NCBI RefSeq assembly: GCF_900142255.1
Contig: NZ_FRAF01000004.1
Location: 1-64,000, forward strand
Reading direction: 5' to 3'
Source: Alicyclobacillus tolerans
GTDB lineage: Bacteria > Bacillota > Bacilli > Alicyclobacillales > Alicyclobacillaceae
DNA: 64,000 nucleotides
Part shown: positions 25,105 through 33,351 of the stretch, piece by piece
How the letters are laid out: every line of letters starts with the position of its first letter
How positions within the stretch are numbered: position 1 is the stretch's first letter
Notes under the pieces: generated by a model
Told to the model about the DNA's origin: nothing
Databases searched by the model: none
The model's input: only the letters and a program-made list of their open reading frames with translations
Position numbers and translations under genes: made by a program

Positions 25105-25311
25105 TTAAGATGGGTGTGTGCCTGTCCACTCATGATGTAAAAGATTTCCACAAGATAAGCATACATAACGATATTGAGTTTTAACGGCCCGTGCACTTAC
25201 AGGTAAATCCTCTCGAATAACCACACTAGAATCGAGTTCAACAATTTTTTCTTCTCGAAACAGAACGCTATCACATTTCGGACAGTGAATTGCATGAGCT
25301 TGACCTGCCAA
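25105..25311 (-). CDS. Small zinc-ribbon protein, 68 residues
   Basis: Two CxxC knuckles, HCPKCDS near residue 10 and VCLSCGN near residue 56, frame a basic and acidic middle. This is the pattern of a rubredoxin-like zinc ribbon. TTG 25311 lies seven bases after AAAGGAGAG; the longer frame to 25365 would run over that ribosome site and toward the promoter. The function is unknown; similar short ribbons often bind RNA, ribosomes or polymerase. It has its own promoter and terminator. Confidence 0.7.
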   Translation of the reverse strand: MAGQAHAIHCPKCDSVLFREEKIVELDSSVVIREDLPVSARAVKTQYRYVCLSCGNLLHHEWTGTHPS

Positions 25312-25349
25312 TTTAATTCTCTCCTTTGAGCATAGTTGCTTCTTAAAGT

Positions 25350-25378
25350 AGTATAGCGAATGCAAGAAAAATGACCAA
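25350..25378 (-). promoter_or_regulatory. Sigma-A promoter of zinc-ribbon gene
   Basis: On the minus strand TTGGTC (plus 25373-25378) and TATACT (plus 25350-25355) are spaced by 17 bp. Confidence 0.5.
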
Positions 25379-25456
25379 ACGTCATAGGAACAAGAAAGTT
25401 GTCCCGATAGAGTTTATCAATAGTGTATAATGAATAGAGCGAAATGGAGGGGTTTG

Positions 25457-25681
25457 ATGAATTACGGTTTTCCTAATTGGATGTTTGCTGCTATTGCTAT
25501 TGCAGCCTATGAAATTGCAGATTGGTTGCATTCCTCCCTCCATGTTCCCTATGCTTTAAAAATTTCTTACGCAATTATTTTAATTTGTCTCATGATTATA
25601 GGGATAAGAAAAGGGAAGTCTTGGGTGATAAAAAGACGGCGCCCTGAAAATCCAGATTCCGACGATTGGCAGTCTTACTGA
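25457..25681 (+). CDS. Small membrane protein, 74 residues
   Basis: ATG 25457 follows GGAGGGG by four to five bases, and a TATAAT at 25423-25428 lies upstream. There are two hydrophobic segments (about 6-22, WMFAAIAIAAYEIADWL, and about 34-50, YAIILICLMIIGIRKG) and a polar tail with RRRPENPDSDD. I recognise no family. It is divergent from the zinc-ribbon gene and convergent with the B12-binding-type gene. Confidence 0.55.
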   Translation: MNYGFPNWMFAAIAIAAYEIADWLHSSLHVPYALKISYAIILICLMIIGIRKGKSWVIKRRRPENPDSDDWQSY

Positions 25682-25705
25682 TAGATTTGAGTTGTTATAA
25701 AAACT

Positions 25706-26617
25706 TTAGATATTCAGAGTATCAAGAGCATCTTTTGAATCTGATAGTTCTAGAAACGGATAGCGAATAGGTCCGTATTGTTCTGCATCCTGTGAAGACA
25801 GGTTTTCTTGACTCGTGTGAAGCAGTCTAAACAATTGTTCAATGCCTTCCATTAAACGGGGGGAAGGGCGACAATATAGTCCTTCTGAGAGAATATAGAT
25901 TCTTCTTGATGAAAAAGCTGGTATTTTTGGAACCCAAGATCTGGACAATAATTTTTTGGCCGGAACCTTGTGTTGAGGAATACCGGTCCAAATGGCTGCC
26001 ATCACATCGGGAGCGGCTGCTACAACTTGTTCACCTGTCTCGTCTTTCATCTGTTGTCCAGGGATATCGTGAAAGCAATTTTTCACACCGATGATTTCAC
26101 ATACATCGCTAAGCCAATTATCTCTAGCAGGTGAGAATATTGGATGGGGCCACCATTCAAAATAGACGCTCAGTTTGTTTTTATTTACAGTGAACTTTTC
26201 TGCTTGCTCTCGAATGAGTTCTACTCTCCTCTTTAAATTGTCTTGTAACTGATGAGCACGCAAACGGATTTCCTTCATATCAAGAGCGTCAGCAATTTTA
26301 AGACCATCATTCCAGATATCCTCTAACCGATGTGAAGAAATTACGATATAGGGTAATCCAGTCTCTTGAAGTTGTTCAATCACCTTTTCCATTCCTGGTA
26401 CAGAAAGCGATGCTACTACCAAATCAGGATTTAGTGAGATGACTTCTTCCATTCGGATATGCAGGTCAGGACCAAGACGTTTCGCAGGATGGTTTGATAG
26501 GTCAGGATAATCAGAATAATCATCTACACCAACCACTGCGTCTATCAGACCCAATGCATCAATCCACTCAGTATTGCTAGGACAAAGTGATACAATTCTT
26601 GGGAACTGTATAGTCAT
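25706..26617 (-). CDS. BtuF-like cobalamin/iron-siderophore-binding fold protein without signal peptide
   Basis: The 303-residue protein has the two-lobe BtuF/FhuD fold. Features are RIVSLCPSNTEWIDALG at the start, VVGVDDYSDYP, LNPDLVVASLSVPGMEKV, the long backbone helix region (about 105-140) and LSDVCEIIGVKN. Binding proteins of ABC importers usually carry a signal or lipobox; here the protein begins directly at the fold after MTIQFP, so it looks cytoplasmic. A role in cobalamin handling fits the B12-dependent reductase in this window, but ligand identity is inferred. AAGGAG lies eight bases before the ATG. Confidence 0.75.
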   Translation of the reverse strand: MTIQFPRIVSLCPSNTEWIDALGLIDAVVGVDDYSDYPDLSNHPAKRLGPDLHIRMEEVISLNPDLVVASLSVPGMEKVIEQLQETGLPYIVISSHRLEDIWNDGLKIADALDMKEIRLRAHQLQDNLKRRVELIREQAEKFTVNKNKLSVYFEWWPHPIFSPARDNWLSDVCEIIGVKNCFHDIPGQQMKDETGEQVVAAAPDVMAAIWTGIPQHKVPAKKLLSRSWVPKIPAFSSRRIYILSEGLYCRPSPRLMEGIEQLFRLLHTSQENLSSQDAEQYGPIRYPFLELSDSKDALDTLNI

Positions 26618-26682
26618 GCAATCTTCTCCTTTACAAACGTTTGCCTGAATAGCTGGATAAATGAATCAGACCTAAAGATATG

Positions 26683-26709
26683 AAAAAGGGCAGAAACTGT
26701 TCTGCCCAA
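26683..26709 (-). terminator. Terminator of ppa
   Basis: GGGCAGA and TCTGCCC enclose a six-base loop; the minus strand continues into a T run. It lies just after the pyrophosphatase gene. Confidence 0.85.
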
Positions 26710-26736
26710 AATTTGATGATTATTTTCATTCTTACT

Positions 26737-27225
26737 TTAATGTTTTGCGCGATTGATAGCGTCTTGAAGGATTTCTTGAGCTTCTTTAGTTCCTTTCCAT
26801 CCTTCAATTTTTACTTCTTTATTTTCTAAATCTTTATATACTTGGAAGAAATGGGCTATCTCTTTGAGAATGTGCGGTGGAATGTCTTCTAGTGTCTGAA
26901 TTTGTGCAAAGCGTGGATCTTTTTCTGCCACACCAATCAGCTTTTCATCTTGGCCTTTTTCATCTGACATAACCAGCACACCCACAACTCGGGTTTCAAT
27001 GAGGCATCCAGGAAACGTCGGTACAGATGTTAAGACAAGCGCATCGAGCGGATCGCCATCCTTAGCCAGCGTATGAGGAATATGACCATATTCAGCTGGA
27101 TAGTGCATGGGAGAGTAAAGAACACGGTCTAAGCGGAAAGCTCCTTCTTTTTCATCAAATTCGTACTTATTTTGACTGCCTTTCGGGATTTCCACAAAAA
27201 CATCAACAGTAAATTGGCCAGACAT
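26737..27225 (-). CDS. ppa: Inorganic pyrophosphatase, family I
   Basis: This soluble Mg2+ enzyme hydrolyses pyrophosphate and so pulls biosynthetic reactions forward. The 162 residues are typical. The family signature DGDPLDALVL (about residues 56-65) carries the metal-binding Asp residues; EIPKGSQNKYEFD, YPAEYGHIP and the later KDPRFAQ complete the active site. GAGAGGGG precedes the ATG. The gene is monocistronic with its own terminator. Confidence 0.97.
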   Translation of the reverse strand: MSGQFTVDVFVEIPKGSQNKYEFDEKEGAFRLDRVLYSPMHYPAEYGHIPHTLAKDGDPLDALVLTSVPTFPGCLIETRVVGVLVMSDEKGQDEKLIGVAEKDPRFAQIQTLEDIPPHILKEIAHFFQVYKDLENKEVKIEGWKGTKEAQEILQDAINRAKH

Positions 27226-27636
27226 GCAGGTACGCCCCTCTCAATCTAATGCACGATTCTAGGTTATTATACGGATAGAGATTAATTCACTGCAAGCATA
27301 TAGGAATAATCGAAATAAATTATACAATGGGCAATGGATTCGTATTTCGCTTAAGGGTATTTTATTGAAATGCAGTGGCTCAAACGTTCTTTAGAATACC
27401 ATATGGAGGGATTCATATATTGAAGTGGACTGACACGTTTGATACATTCGGTATAGGAGATGCTCCCGATCACGATAAGTGTAAAACGTAGAAAACAGAC
27501 CACTTCAGTTTTGACAGTTTTGCTACCCCCGGTTGAAAAATCTGGTGATGGCAAATACAAATCATATGAAAACTCAGTATTTATGACATACAGATAAGTC
27601 ATATAAATATCTAACATTAGATTTCAAATCGATTGT
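27226..27636. other. Intergenic stretch, 411 bp, mostly featureless
   Basis: It is AT-rich. I see no RNA fold with recognisable sequence. The only coding signal is a 23-codon plus-strand frame at 27420-27491 behind GGAGGG. A long minus-strand frame at 27351-27617 has no ribosome site. Confidence 0.4.
27420..27491 (+). CDS. Possible 23-residue peptide
   Basis: TTG 27420 lies nine bases after GGAGGG and opens 23 codons ending in TAG; the peptide includes DTFGIGDAPDHDKC. The FGIGD turn recalls GerPA-like sequences, but this may be chance. Only the ribosome site supports it. Confidence 0.2.
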   Translation: MKWTDTFDTFGIGDAPDHDKCKT

Positions 27637-28053
27637 ATGGGAGGTATGGGTTTGGGAGGCATTATTTTGTTTTATGGGTTTATTTCTATTACTTTTTATG
27701 TTTTGAATGCTCTTGCGTTTATGAACTTGGCAAAGTTGGCAGGACGGCGGGATATTGCTTGGATGGCATGGGTGCCTGTCGCCAATAGGGTTCAACAACT
27801 TTTATTGATTAGAAAAAATGGTGCGTGGGTTTTAATACTGCTCATTCCGATAGTGAACATCGTATTCCTGATTCTTTGGCAAGTAAAATTGTTACAGGCC
27901 TATGATAAAAGCGGCGCCTGGGTATGGATGTATATCTTTTTAACACCTGTTTATGAAATCATGTGGATTGTGTGGGGATTTTCAGATAAAACACGCTATG
28001 TACTCACTGCGCCATTCAATAATTCGACTGTGGGTGGAACTTTAAATATGTAA
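27637..28053 (+). CDS. Small polytopic membrane protein, unknown
   Basis: The protein of up to 138 residues has about four hydrophobic segments: IILFYGFISITFYVLNALAF, a polar AGRRDIAWMAWVPVANRVQ loop, VLILLIPIVNIVFLILWQV and WVWMYIFLTPVYEIMWIVWG. The WxAWVPxxN loop followed by a second hydrophobic hairpin recalls DUF5684-type membrane proteins often found in Firmicutes. The start is ambiguous: ATG 27637, TTG 27652 and TTG 27664 all lie near GGGAGG copies. It stands alone before a shared terminator. Confidence 0.6.
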   Translation: MGGMGLGGIILFYGFISITFYVLNALAFMNLAKLAGRRDIAWMAWVPVANRVQQLLLIRKNGAWVLILLIPIVNIVFLILWQVKLLQAYDKSGAWVWMYIFLTPVYEIMWIVWGFSDKTRYVLTAPFNNSTVGGTLNM

Positions 28054-28127
28054 AGATCAATATTTTTACTGTAAGTCTGCCAGAATATCAAGAAAAACCG
28101 ATAAAATATCGCCTACATTGCAAAACT

Positions 28128-28153
28128 AAGCCTTCGATGATATTCGAAGGCTT
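28128..28153. terminator. Terminator between convergent genes
   Basis: AAGCCTTCGA and TCGAAGGCTT form a perfect 10-bp stem with a six-base loop, placed between convergent genes. Confidence 0.75.
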
Positions 28154-28204
28154 TCATGTCATAGATGAGTATATGGAACGAATTTTCAATCTGTAAAATT
28201 TTAA

Positions 28205-28567
28205 TTAAGTGACTGGATTGGATAGCAAAGCTTCCATTTGTTCAGCAAAAGCAGGAGATAGCCAGGTGTAAAATTGCACAGATCGTTGTTCGACTACACG
28301 GTTTGGCAATATCACAAACATAGCGTTGGCTACAATTTTATAAAGTTTTCCATATTTTGAAGAATTCGTCCAACTCATCTTTAAATTTTTGGTCTCTTTC
28401 TCATCACATTCAGTCATGCCGAGGATATTTTGTAGTGCGATACGGTAGGTATGAGATTCACGTTGTTGTATAAACTCTTTGGTTGTCAATTGATATCTCA
28501 TGTTGCCGCGTATTTCACTGCGTTTTAATTCTCCGCGCAGAGATTTGACAGAAGGAAAATGAATCAT
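28205..28567 (-). CDS. Hypothetical protein, 120 residues
   Basis: GGAGG lies ten bases before the ATG at 28567. The protein is basic in its first third (SLRGELKRSEIRGNMRYQLTT), with a central Cys in MTECDEKE and a hydrophobic patch KIVANAMFVILPNRVVE (about 77-93), too short to be a sure membrane helix. The last part is neutral (YTWLSPAFAEQMEALL). I recognise no family. It is divergent from the Ca2+/H+ antiporter gene, and the two starts are only about 70 bp apart. Confidence 0.5.
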   Translation of the reverse strand: MIHFPSVKSLRGELKRSEIRGNMRYQLTTKEFIQQRESHTYRIALQNILGMTECDEKETKNLKMSWTNSSKYGKLYKIVANAMFVILPNRVVEQRSVQFYTWLSPAFAEQMEALLSNPVT

Positions 28568-28638
28568 TGGGTACGCGCCTCCTGCAAGCTGTGAGAACTA
28601 TTGTATCATATATTGCTTTATCTACGAGGTGAACCGCT

Positions 28639-29724
28639 TTGAAAACGCTCTTGCTCTTAGCTGCAACCCTTCTTTTGGTGGCGCTGAGCGTTTTGTGCCA
28701 TATGACTGTTCCTTCGGCAGGCTTAAATTTTATGGCTGCTTGTTTAGCCATTATCCCTTTGGCAGGCTGGATGGGGAGGGCAACAGAAGAAATTGCAGTC
28801 AAAGTTGGTCCTAGACTAGGTGGTCTGCTTTCTGCTACTTTTGGCAATGCAGTAGAAATTATTATTGGTTGTTTTGCACTGTCACAGGGATTGACTACAT
28901 TGGTGAAAGCTTCTATCACAGGTTCCATTTTAGGTAACTTGCTGTTTGTACTCGGGTTGAGTTTTTTAGTTGGGGGGTTAAAACATCCTGTTCAACGTTT
29001 CAATATTCGAGTAGCCCACAGCCAGACAGCCATGCTGATGCTCGGAATACCGATTATGTTTCTTTTGCCTGTGATTTTTAGTGTCAGTCGATATCACTCA
29101 CTGCTCGTTATGACTGGAGCCGTATGCTCAGTATCGTTTTTGGTCTATATTTTAGGATTGGTGTTTTCACTCTATACCCATCGCCAATTGCTTGGGGACT
29201 TGGAGGAAGAAAGAAATGAGGATATAGAAGATCCGGGAAGAATCAAGAATTCGAACCTTCTTTTTGTCAATCTTCCTGTCTCTTTATTGATATTGCTGAT
29301 TGTCACTGTCTTGGTTGGTGTAGAGAGTGACTTTCTTGTCCATTCTGTCGAGCATTTGGCAAGCCATGCTGGATGGAGCCAGATGTTTCTCGGCGTTATT
29401 GTGGTCGCTATTATTGGCAATGCCGCAGAACATGCTTCTGCGGTCTGGATGGCTTGGAAAAATCGTATGGATTTGTCACTCGAAATAGCTGTCGGCAGCA
29501 GCTTGCAAGTGGCTATGTTTGTTGCACCAGTATTATATTTTTTCTCAATCATTGTCGGACATCCTATGTTCTTTCAATTTTCTGTACCAGAATTGGTCAG
29601 TTTGACGGCTGCCATTCTTCTTGTAGCCATATTGATGGTGGATGGAGAGTCGAATTGGTTGGAGGGTGCCATGGCTGTAGGGGCTTATGCTGTTATGGCG
29701 ATAGGTTTTTATATCCTACATTGA
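28639..29724 (+). CDS. Calcium/proton antiporter (CaCA superfamily, Cax/ChaA type)
   Basis: This membrane exchanger extrudes Ca2+ for H+. Its 361 residues have 10-11 helices arranged as two inverted repeats. The two alpha-repeat motifs are plain: SATFGNAVEIIIGCFALSQG (about 66-85) and VVAIIGNAAEHASAVWMAW (about 255-273), with the conserved GNA-[VA]-E core. An acidic loop (EEERNEDIEDPGR, about 188-200) joins the halves. TTG 28639 follows GAGGTG by eight bases. Proton-coupled calcium export would suit an acidophile, but the direction is only known for the family. Confidence 0.93.
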   Translation: MKTLLLLAATLLLVALSVLCHMTVPSAGLNFMAACLAIIPLAGWMGRATEEIAVKVGPRLGGLLSATFGNAVEIIIGCFALSQGLTTLVKASITGSILGNLLFVLGLSFLVGGLKHPVQRFNIRVAHSQTAMLMLGIPIMFLLPVIFSVSRYHSLLVMTGAVCSVSFLVYILGLVFSLYTHRQLLGDLEEERNEDIEDPGRIKNSNLLFVNLPVSLLILLIVTVLVGVESDFLVHSVEHLASHAGWSQMFLGVIVVAIIGNAAEHASAVWMAWKNRMDLSLEIAVGSSLQVAMFVAPVLYFFSIIVGHPMFFQFSVPELVSLTAAILLVAILMVDGESNWLEGAMAVGAYAVMAIGFYILH

Positions 29725-29803
29725 GGGTTTCGGCGTACAATAGAGTGTAAGTGTTGATTACCAAGTATAACAGGGTGAAGTTTCGCAAGAGAGGGGTCGC
29801 AGT

Positions 29804-30490
29804 ATGTTGAAACGGCTGGCTCAATATTTTGGCGTCGGCCTGGTGACAGTTTTGCCAATCGCTTTTGTCATTTGGTTGGTCGTGTTTGTTTTTAATCAAG
29901 TGGACAGTTTGTTTGGCAATGCTGTGAACTGGATAGACGGAGTTTATGTTCCTGGAATTGGATTTTTAATCGTGATTGTGGGCATCACCTTGGTTGGGGC
30001 GATGGCAAGATTTTATGTATCCCGACAAGCCCTGGAGCTCATTGATAGACTCATGAGCAGGATTCCATTTATAAAATCCCTTTATACTATGAGTAAAGAA
30101 GTAGTTGATAATTTACTGGGCAAACGAAAAGGGTTTCAGCGAGTGGTCTTGGTGGAGTGGCCGCCCGAAATGGGTACGAAAGTAATCGGTTTTGTAACGG
30201 CCGAGTCTTTGCCAGTAGAGATTGATCCGGAAGGGAAAATGCTTTCTGTTTATGTACCGAATGCCTTCCAGTTTGCCGGGCCGACATTTCTGGTAGAACG
30301 TGACCAGGTGCAGGATTGCTCCCTTACGGTTGATCAGGCCCTGCAATTTGCTCTTTCGGCTGGATTAGGAAGAGCGGAGACTAAAAACGCACCTATCGAA
30401 CCGCCGCCAAAGAAAAAGCGGCGAGCCGAAAAAGTGCGTACACAAAGCGAAGAATTTCAAGCTCAAGTGGAAATGGACACGACTTCCTAA
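29804..30490 (+). CDS. DUF502 family membrane protein
   Basis: The 228-residue protein has two N-terminal transmembrane helices (about 9-29 and 47-68; FGVGLVTVLPIAFVIWLVVFV and PGIGFLIVIVGITLVGAM). A cytoplasmic domain follows with the family core RIPFIKSLYTMSKEVVDNLLG, VVLVEWPPEMGTKVIGFVT and VYVPNAFQFAGPTFLVERDQV. The tail is Lys/Glu-rich. The biochemical role is unknown. AGAGAGGGG precedes the ATG. Its last four bases overlap the end of the convergent ilvA. Confidence 0.88.
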   Translation: MLKRLAQYFGVGLVTVLPIAFVIWLVVFVFNQVDSLFGNAVNWIDGVYVPGIGFLIVIVGITLVGAMARFYVSRQALELIDRLMSRIPFIKSLYTMSKEVVDNLLGKRKGFQRVVLVEWPPEMGTKVIGFVTAESLPVEIDPEGKMLSVYVPNAFQFAGPTFLVERDQVQDCSLTVDQALQFALSAGLGRAETKNAPIEPPPKKKRRAEKVRTQSEEFQAQVEMDTTS

Positions 30491-31719
30491 TCCACCAACG
30501 TTGGCTGGTATCCACGTGATGTCAATACGGCTGTCAGTCTTTCGATATGTCTCTTATCGCGCGTTTCCAAGTCAATTTCAATCTCAGTGTAGCCAAAGAG
30601 GATTTTGCTCCCCACTCGATGATGCTGGACGCTAAGTACATTGGCTCGTAAATCCGCTACAATGTCCAGCACATCGCGTAGTGAGCCGGGCTTGTCGGGT
30701 ACGGTTACAGACAATCTGACATAGCGTCCAGCTTCAATGAGTCCGTGTTCAATAATTTTAGAAAGTATCGTTACATCCACATTGCCACCGGAAAGTACAA
30801 CCACAACATTGCCGAGATTCTCAGGTATTTTATGGTATAGAGCAGCGGCCATAGCAGAGGCTGCAGCTCCTTCCGTTACCAATTTGCAACGTTCGAGCAG
30901 CATGACCATTGTTCGTGAAATTTCCTCTTCCTCGACAGTCAGGACATCGTCAATCCACTGTTGAGCCAGTGCGAATGTCAGATTTCCCGGACGTTTTACA
31001 GCAATGCCATCTGCGATGGTTGCTGAAGCCTGAACTGTAGTCACCTCACCAATATCCAGTGATTGTCGAAATGATGAGACGTTGGCTGATTGAATACCAT
31101 AAACTTTCGTATTTGGCGATAGCGTTTTCACGGCGATCGCGATTCCTGTAGCCAGACCTCCTCCACCCATAGGAACCACAATCGCATCTACTTTGGGGAG
31201 CGATGAGAGAATTTCCAGACCTACCGTACCTTGACCAGCTACAATCATCGGATCGTCAAAAGCATGAATATAGCTTAGGCTTTGCTCTTGACAAAGTTCC
31301 AGTGCTTGTTGATAGGCGTCGTCATAAGATTCTCCGTACAGCACAACGTTGGCACCATAGCGTTGAGTAGCGGCAATTTTGGCAAGACTAGCATTCTCTG
31401 GCATTACAATTGTACAAGGAACGTGGAGACGTGATGCTGCAAAAGCCACACCTTGTGCGTGATTGCCAGCCGAGGCAGCAATCACACCGCGTTGCAATTG
31501 TTCAATGGGCATCGTAGCCAGGCGATTATATGCGCCTCGAATTTTGAAAGAACCTGTTTTTTGAAGGTTCTCCATTTTAATATAGATATTATTACGCGTA
31601 AATTCTGAAAAGGTAGCGCTGTAATCGAGAGGGGTAACTTGAGCGATGCCTTCAATGCGCTTGGCGGCGTCGCGAATATCCTCCAAGGTAGGTATTTGAA
31701 ATTTGGACGAATGAACCAT
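30487..31719 (-). CDS. ilvA: Threonine ammonia-lyase (threonine dehydratase) with ACT domain
   Basis: This PLP enzyme deaminates threonine to 2-oxobutanoate, the first step toward isoleucine. PLP Lys lies in TGSFKIRGAYN (about residue 58), the phosphate-binding glycine loop in VPMGGGGLATG, and SAGNHAQGVAF is conserved. The C-terminal 75 residues (RLSVTVPDKPGSLRDVLD onward) form one ACT domain. At 410 residues with a single ACT domain it is the shorter type found in many Firmicutes. GAGGAGAG precedes the ATG. 2-Oxobutanoate can also feed branched-chain starter units. Confidence 0.95.
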   Translation of the reverse strand: MVHSSKFQIPTLEDIRDAAKRIEGIAQVTPLDYSATFSEFTRNNIYIKMENLQKTGSFKIRGAYNRLATMPIEQLQRGVIAASAGNHAQGVAFAASRLHVPCTIVMPENASLAKIAATQRYGANVVLYGESYDDAYQQALELCQEQSLSYIHAFDDPMIVAGQGTVGLEILSSLPKVDAIVVPMGGGGLATGIAIAVKTLSPNTKVYGIQSANVSSFRQSLDIGEVTTVQASATIADGIAVKRPGNLTFALAQQWIDDVLTVEEEEISRTMVMLLERCKLVTEGAAASAMAAALYHKIPENLGNVVVVLSGGNVDVTILSKIIEHGLIEAGRYVRLSVTVPDKPGSLRDVLDIVADLRANVLSVQHHRVGSKILFGYTEIEIDLETRDKRHIERLTAVLTSRGYQPTLVD

Positions 31720-31821
31720 AAAAATTCTCTCCTCGAAATAAGCTGTGATACAATGCGTTTATTCTAGCAGATAATGACCTGACTCTGGTGAATTTGTGTG
31801 GAGAAAGTGTGGGGAAACGTC

Positions 31822-32925
31822 ATGTTTGTCAAACAGCGAGTAAGACCTGTTCTTCACTCGATTGATCCGTATCAAGCTGGACTGACGGATGATGAGATTG
31901 TTCAGCGCTTTGGTGGAAAGGCTGTCTTAAAGCTGAATGCTAATGAAAATCCTCTCGGCCCATCCCCAAAAGCATTGCAAGCAATAGCTGACGAATTGGG
32001 TCAACTGCATCATTATCCAGACGGTAGCAGCAGTTATCTACGTGATGCGATTGCCCAATATCATGGCTGTGAGAAGGACGCTGTGCTTGTTGGAAATGGA
32101 TCGGACGAAATCATTCGCCTGTTGTCGGAAACGTTTCTCTCGCCCGATGATGAGGTTATTGTCACTTTTCCTTCATTCTCACAATATCGAGCAGGCGCAC
32201 TGTTAATGGGGGCGAAAGTGGTCACTGTACCCCTTGAGGCAGAGAGTTTTCGCTTTGACCCGGAACGTCTCTTAGAAGCAGTCAATCCACGCACAAAACT
32301 GCTGTATGTATGTTCTCCAAATAATCCGAGTGGAACCGTACTTGAGAAGAATCAGCTGGAAGAGTTAGTCAAGCGTTTGCCCCCGCAAGTCATTGTCATA
32401 TGGGATGCTGCTTACGACGAATATTCCATGTCACCCCATCGAGCGGTTTGGTCTCAGGATTTGCTCGAGACAGGAAGATGGATTGTCCTTCACACGTTCT
32501 CCAAACTATATGGTTTAGCTGGATTGCGAGTTGGTTATGCGCTGGGTAGCCCAGATATTTGGCAATACGCTCATCGCATTCGTGAACCTTTTAATGTCAA
32601 TCGTTTAGCTCAGAGAGCTGCCGCTGCTGCGCTCTATGATGAGGAACATCGTCAAAAGTCATTGCAACTGGTGCGGAAAGGAAAACAGCAATACGAAAGA
32701 CTCGGACAAGCGGGTTATACATTGGTTCCATCAGACGCCAATTTTATACTTGTACGCGTGGGAAATGGTCGGCAAGTTGCTGAGAAGCTGATGTCAGAGG
32801 GTGTTTTGGTACGTTTTGGCTTTGGACTCAGTGAGTACATCCGCATCTCCATCGGTCTTGCAAACGAGAACGAGCAGTGTGTGGAAGCTCTGCTGCGTCT
32901 CGCTTTGCAAGGGGAATCAGGGTAA
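31822..32925 (+). CDS. hisC: Histidinol-phosphate aminotransferase
   Basis: This PLP class I/II aminotransferase acts in histidine synthesis and often doubles for aromatic amino acids in Firmicutes. The 367 residues show LKLNANENPLGPSPKA, YPDGSSSYLRDAIA, the cofactor-stacking CSPNNPSGT, DAAYDEY and the PLP Lys in HTFSKLYGLAGLRVGYAL. I chose ATG 31822 (MFVKQRVRP) over the GTG at 31798 from family alignment; ribosome-site evidence is modest for both. It is not in a his operon here; a stand-alone copy supports a role in Tyr/Phe transamination as well. Confidence 0.93.
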   Translation: MFVKQRVRPVLHSIDPYQAGLTDDEIVQRFGGKAVLKLNANENPLGPSPKALQAIADELGQLHHYPDGSSSYLRDAIAQYHGCEKDAVLVGNGSDEIIRLLSETFLSPDDEVIVTFPSFSQYRAGALLMGAKVVTVPLEAESFRFDPERLLEAVNPRTKLLYVCSPNNPSGTVLEKNQLEELVKRLPPQVIVIWDAAYDEYSMSPHRAVWSQDLLETGRWIVLHTFSKLYGLAGLRVGYALGSPDIWQYAHRIREPFNVNRLAQRAAAAALYDEEHRQKSLQLVRKGKQQYERLGQAGYTLVPSDANFILVRVGNGRQVAEKLMSEGVLVRFGFGLSEYIRISIGLANENEQCVEALLRLALQGESG

Positions 32926-32933
32926 GCTGAGAA

Positions 32934-33263
32934 TTAGTTTTGTCCTTCTATCGAGCCTTCTGAACTATCGAAGGGAGGTTCTGTTTCGGCAACAGTTCGG
33001 TCTGAAGAGACAGGATTACTGTCTCGAAAACGACCCGAGTATGCTTGGCCGGGCTTCCACTCAGACACTTTACCGAGTTTGATCTCGTTGGTTGTCGCTC
33101 CGTAAGGTCCTTCCGGAAATTCTTCTAAAGCGAGATCGAGACGTTGATGTTCTACCATCCCAAGTTCCCGACTTGCTGGCTCTTCAAGATTTGATACCGG
33201 ATGATAACTGCCTGAATTTTTACTTTGCACAGGTTGGTTATTTGGCCGCTGTTCTTTTTCCAT
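32934..33263 (-). CDS. Hydrophilic hypothetical protein, 109 residues
   Basis: GAGGTGAG lies eight bases before ATG 33263. The protein is strongly polar and likely disordered, rich in Glu, Ser, Asn and Pro (EKEQRPNNQPVQSKN at the start, AETEPPFDSSEGSIEG at the end), with a small structured block (LALEEFPEGPYGATTNEI). There are no Cys and no membrane segment. It is divergent from gltX and convergent with hisC. A longer frame to 33353 overlaps the gltX start and has no ribosome site. Confidence 0.6.
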   Translation of the reverse strand: MEKEQRPNNQPVQSKNSGSYHPVSNLEEPASRELGMVEHQRLDLALEEFPEGPYGATTNEIKLGKVSEWKPGQAYSGRFRDSNPVSSDRTVAETEPPFDSSEGSIEGQN

Positions 33264-33351
33264 GACGTATCTCACCTCGTTGTTTTGTCGATAGTTTGAA
33301 CGAGGAGACTGACTTACATACATTTTTTCAACCAAAGTGAGGAAATCAACC

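Noticed and set aside
27351-27617. 88-residue minus-strand ORF
   Set aside because: It has no ribosome site, odd composition and no family resemblance.
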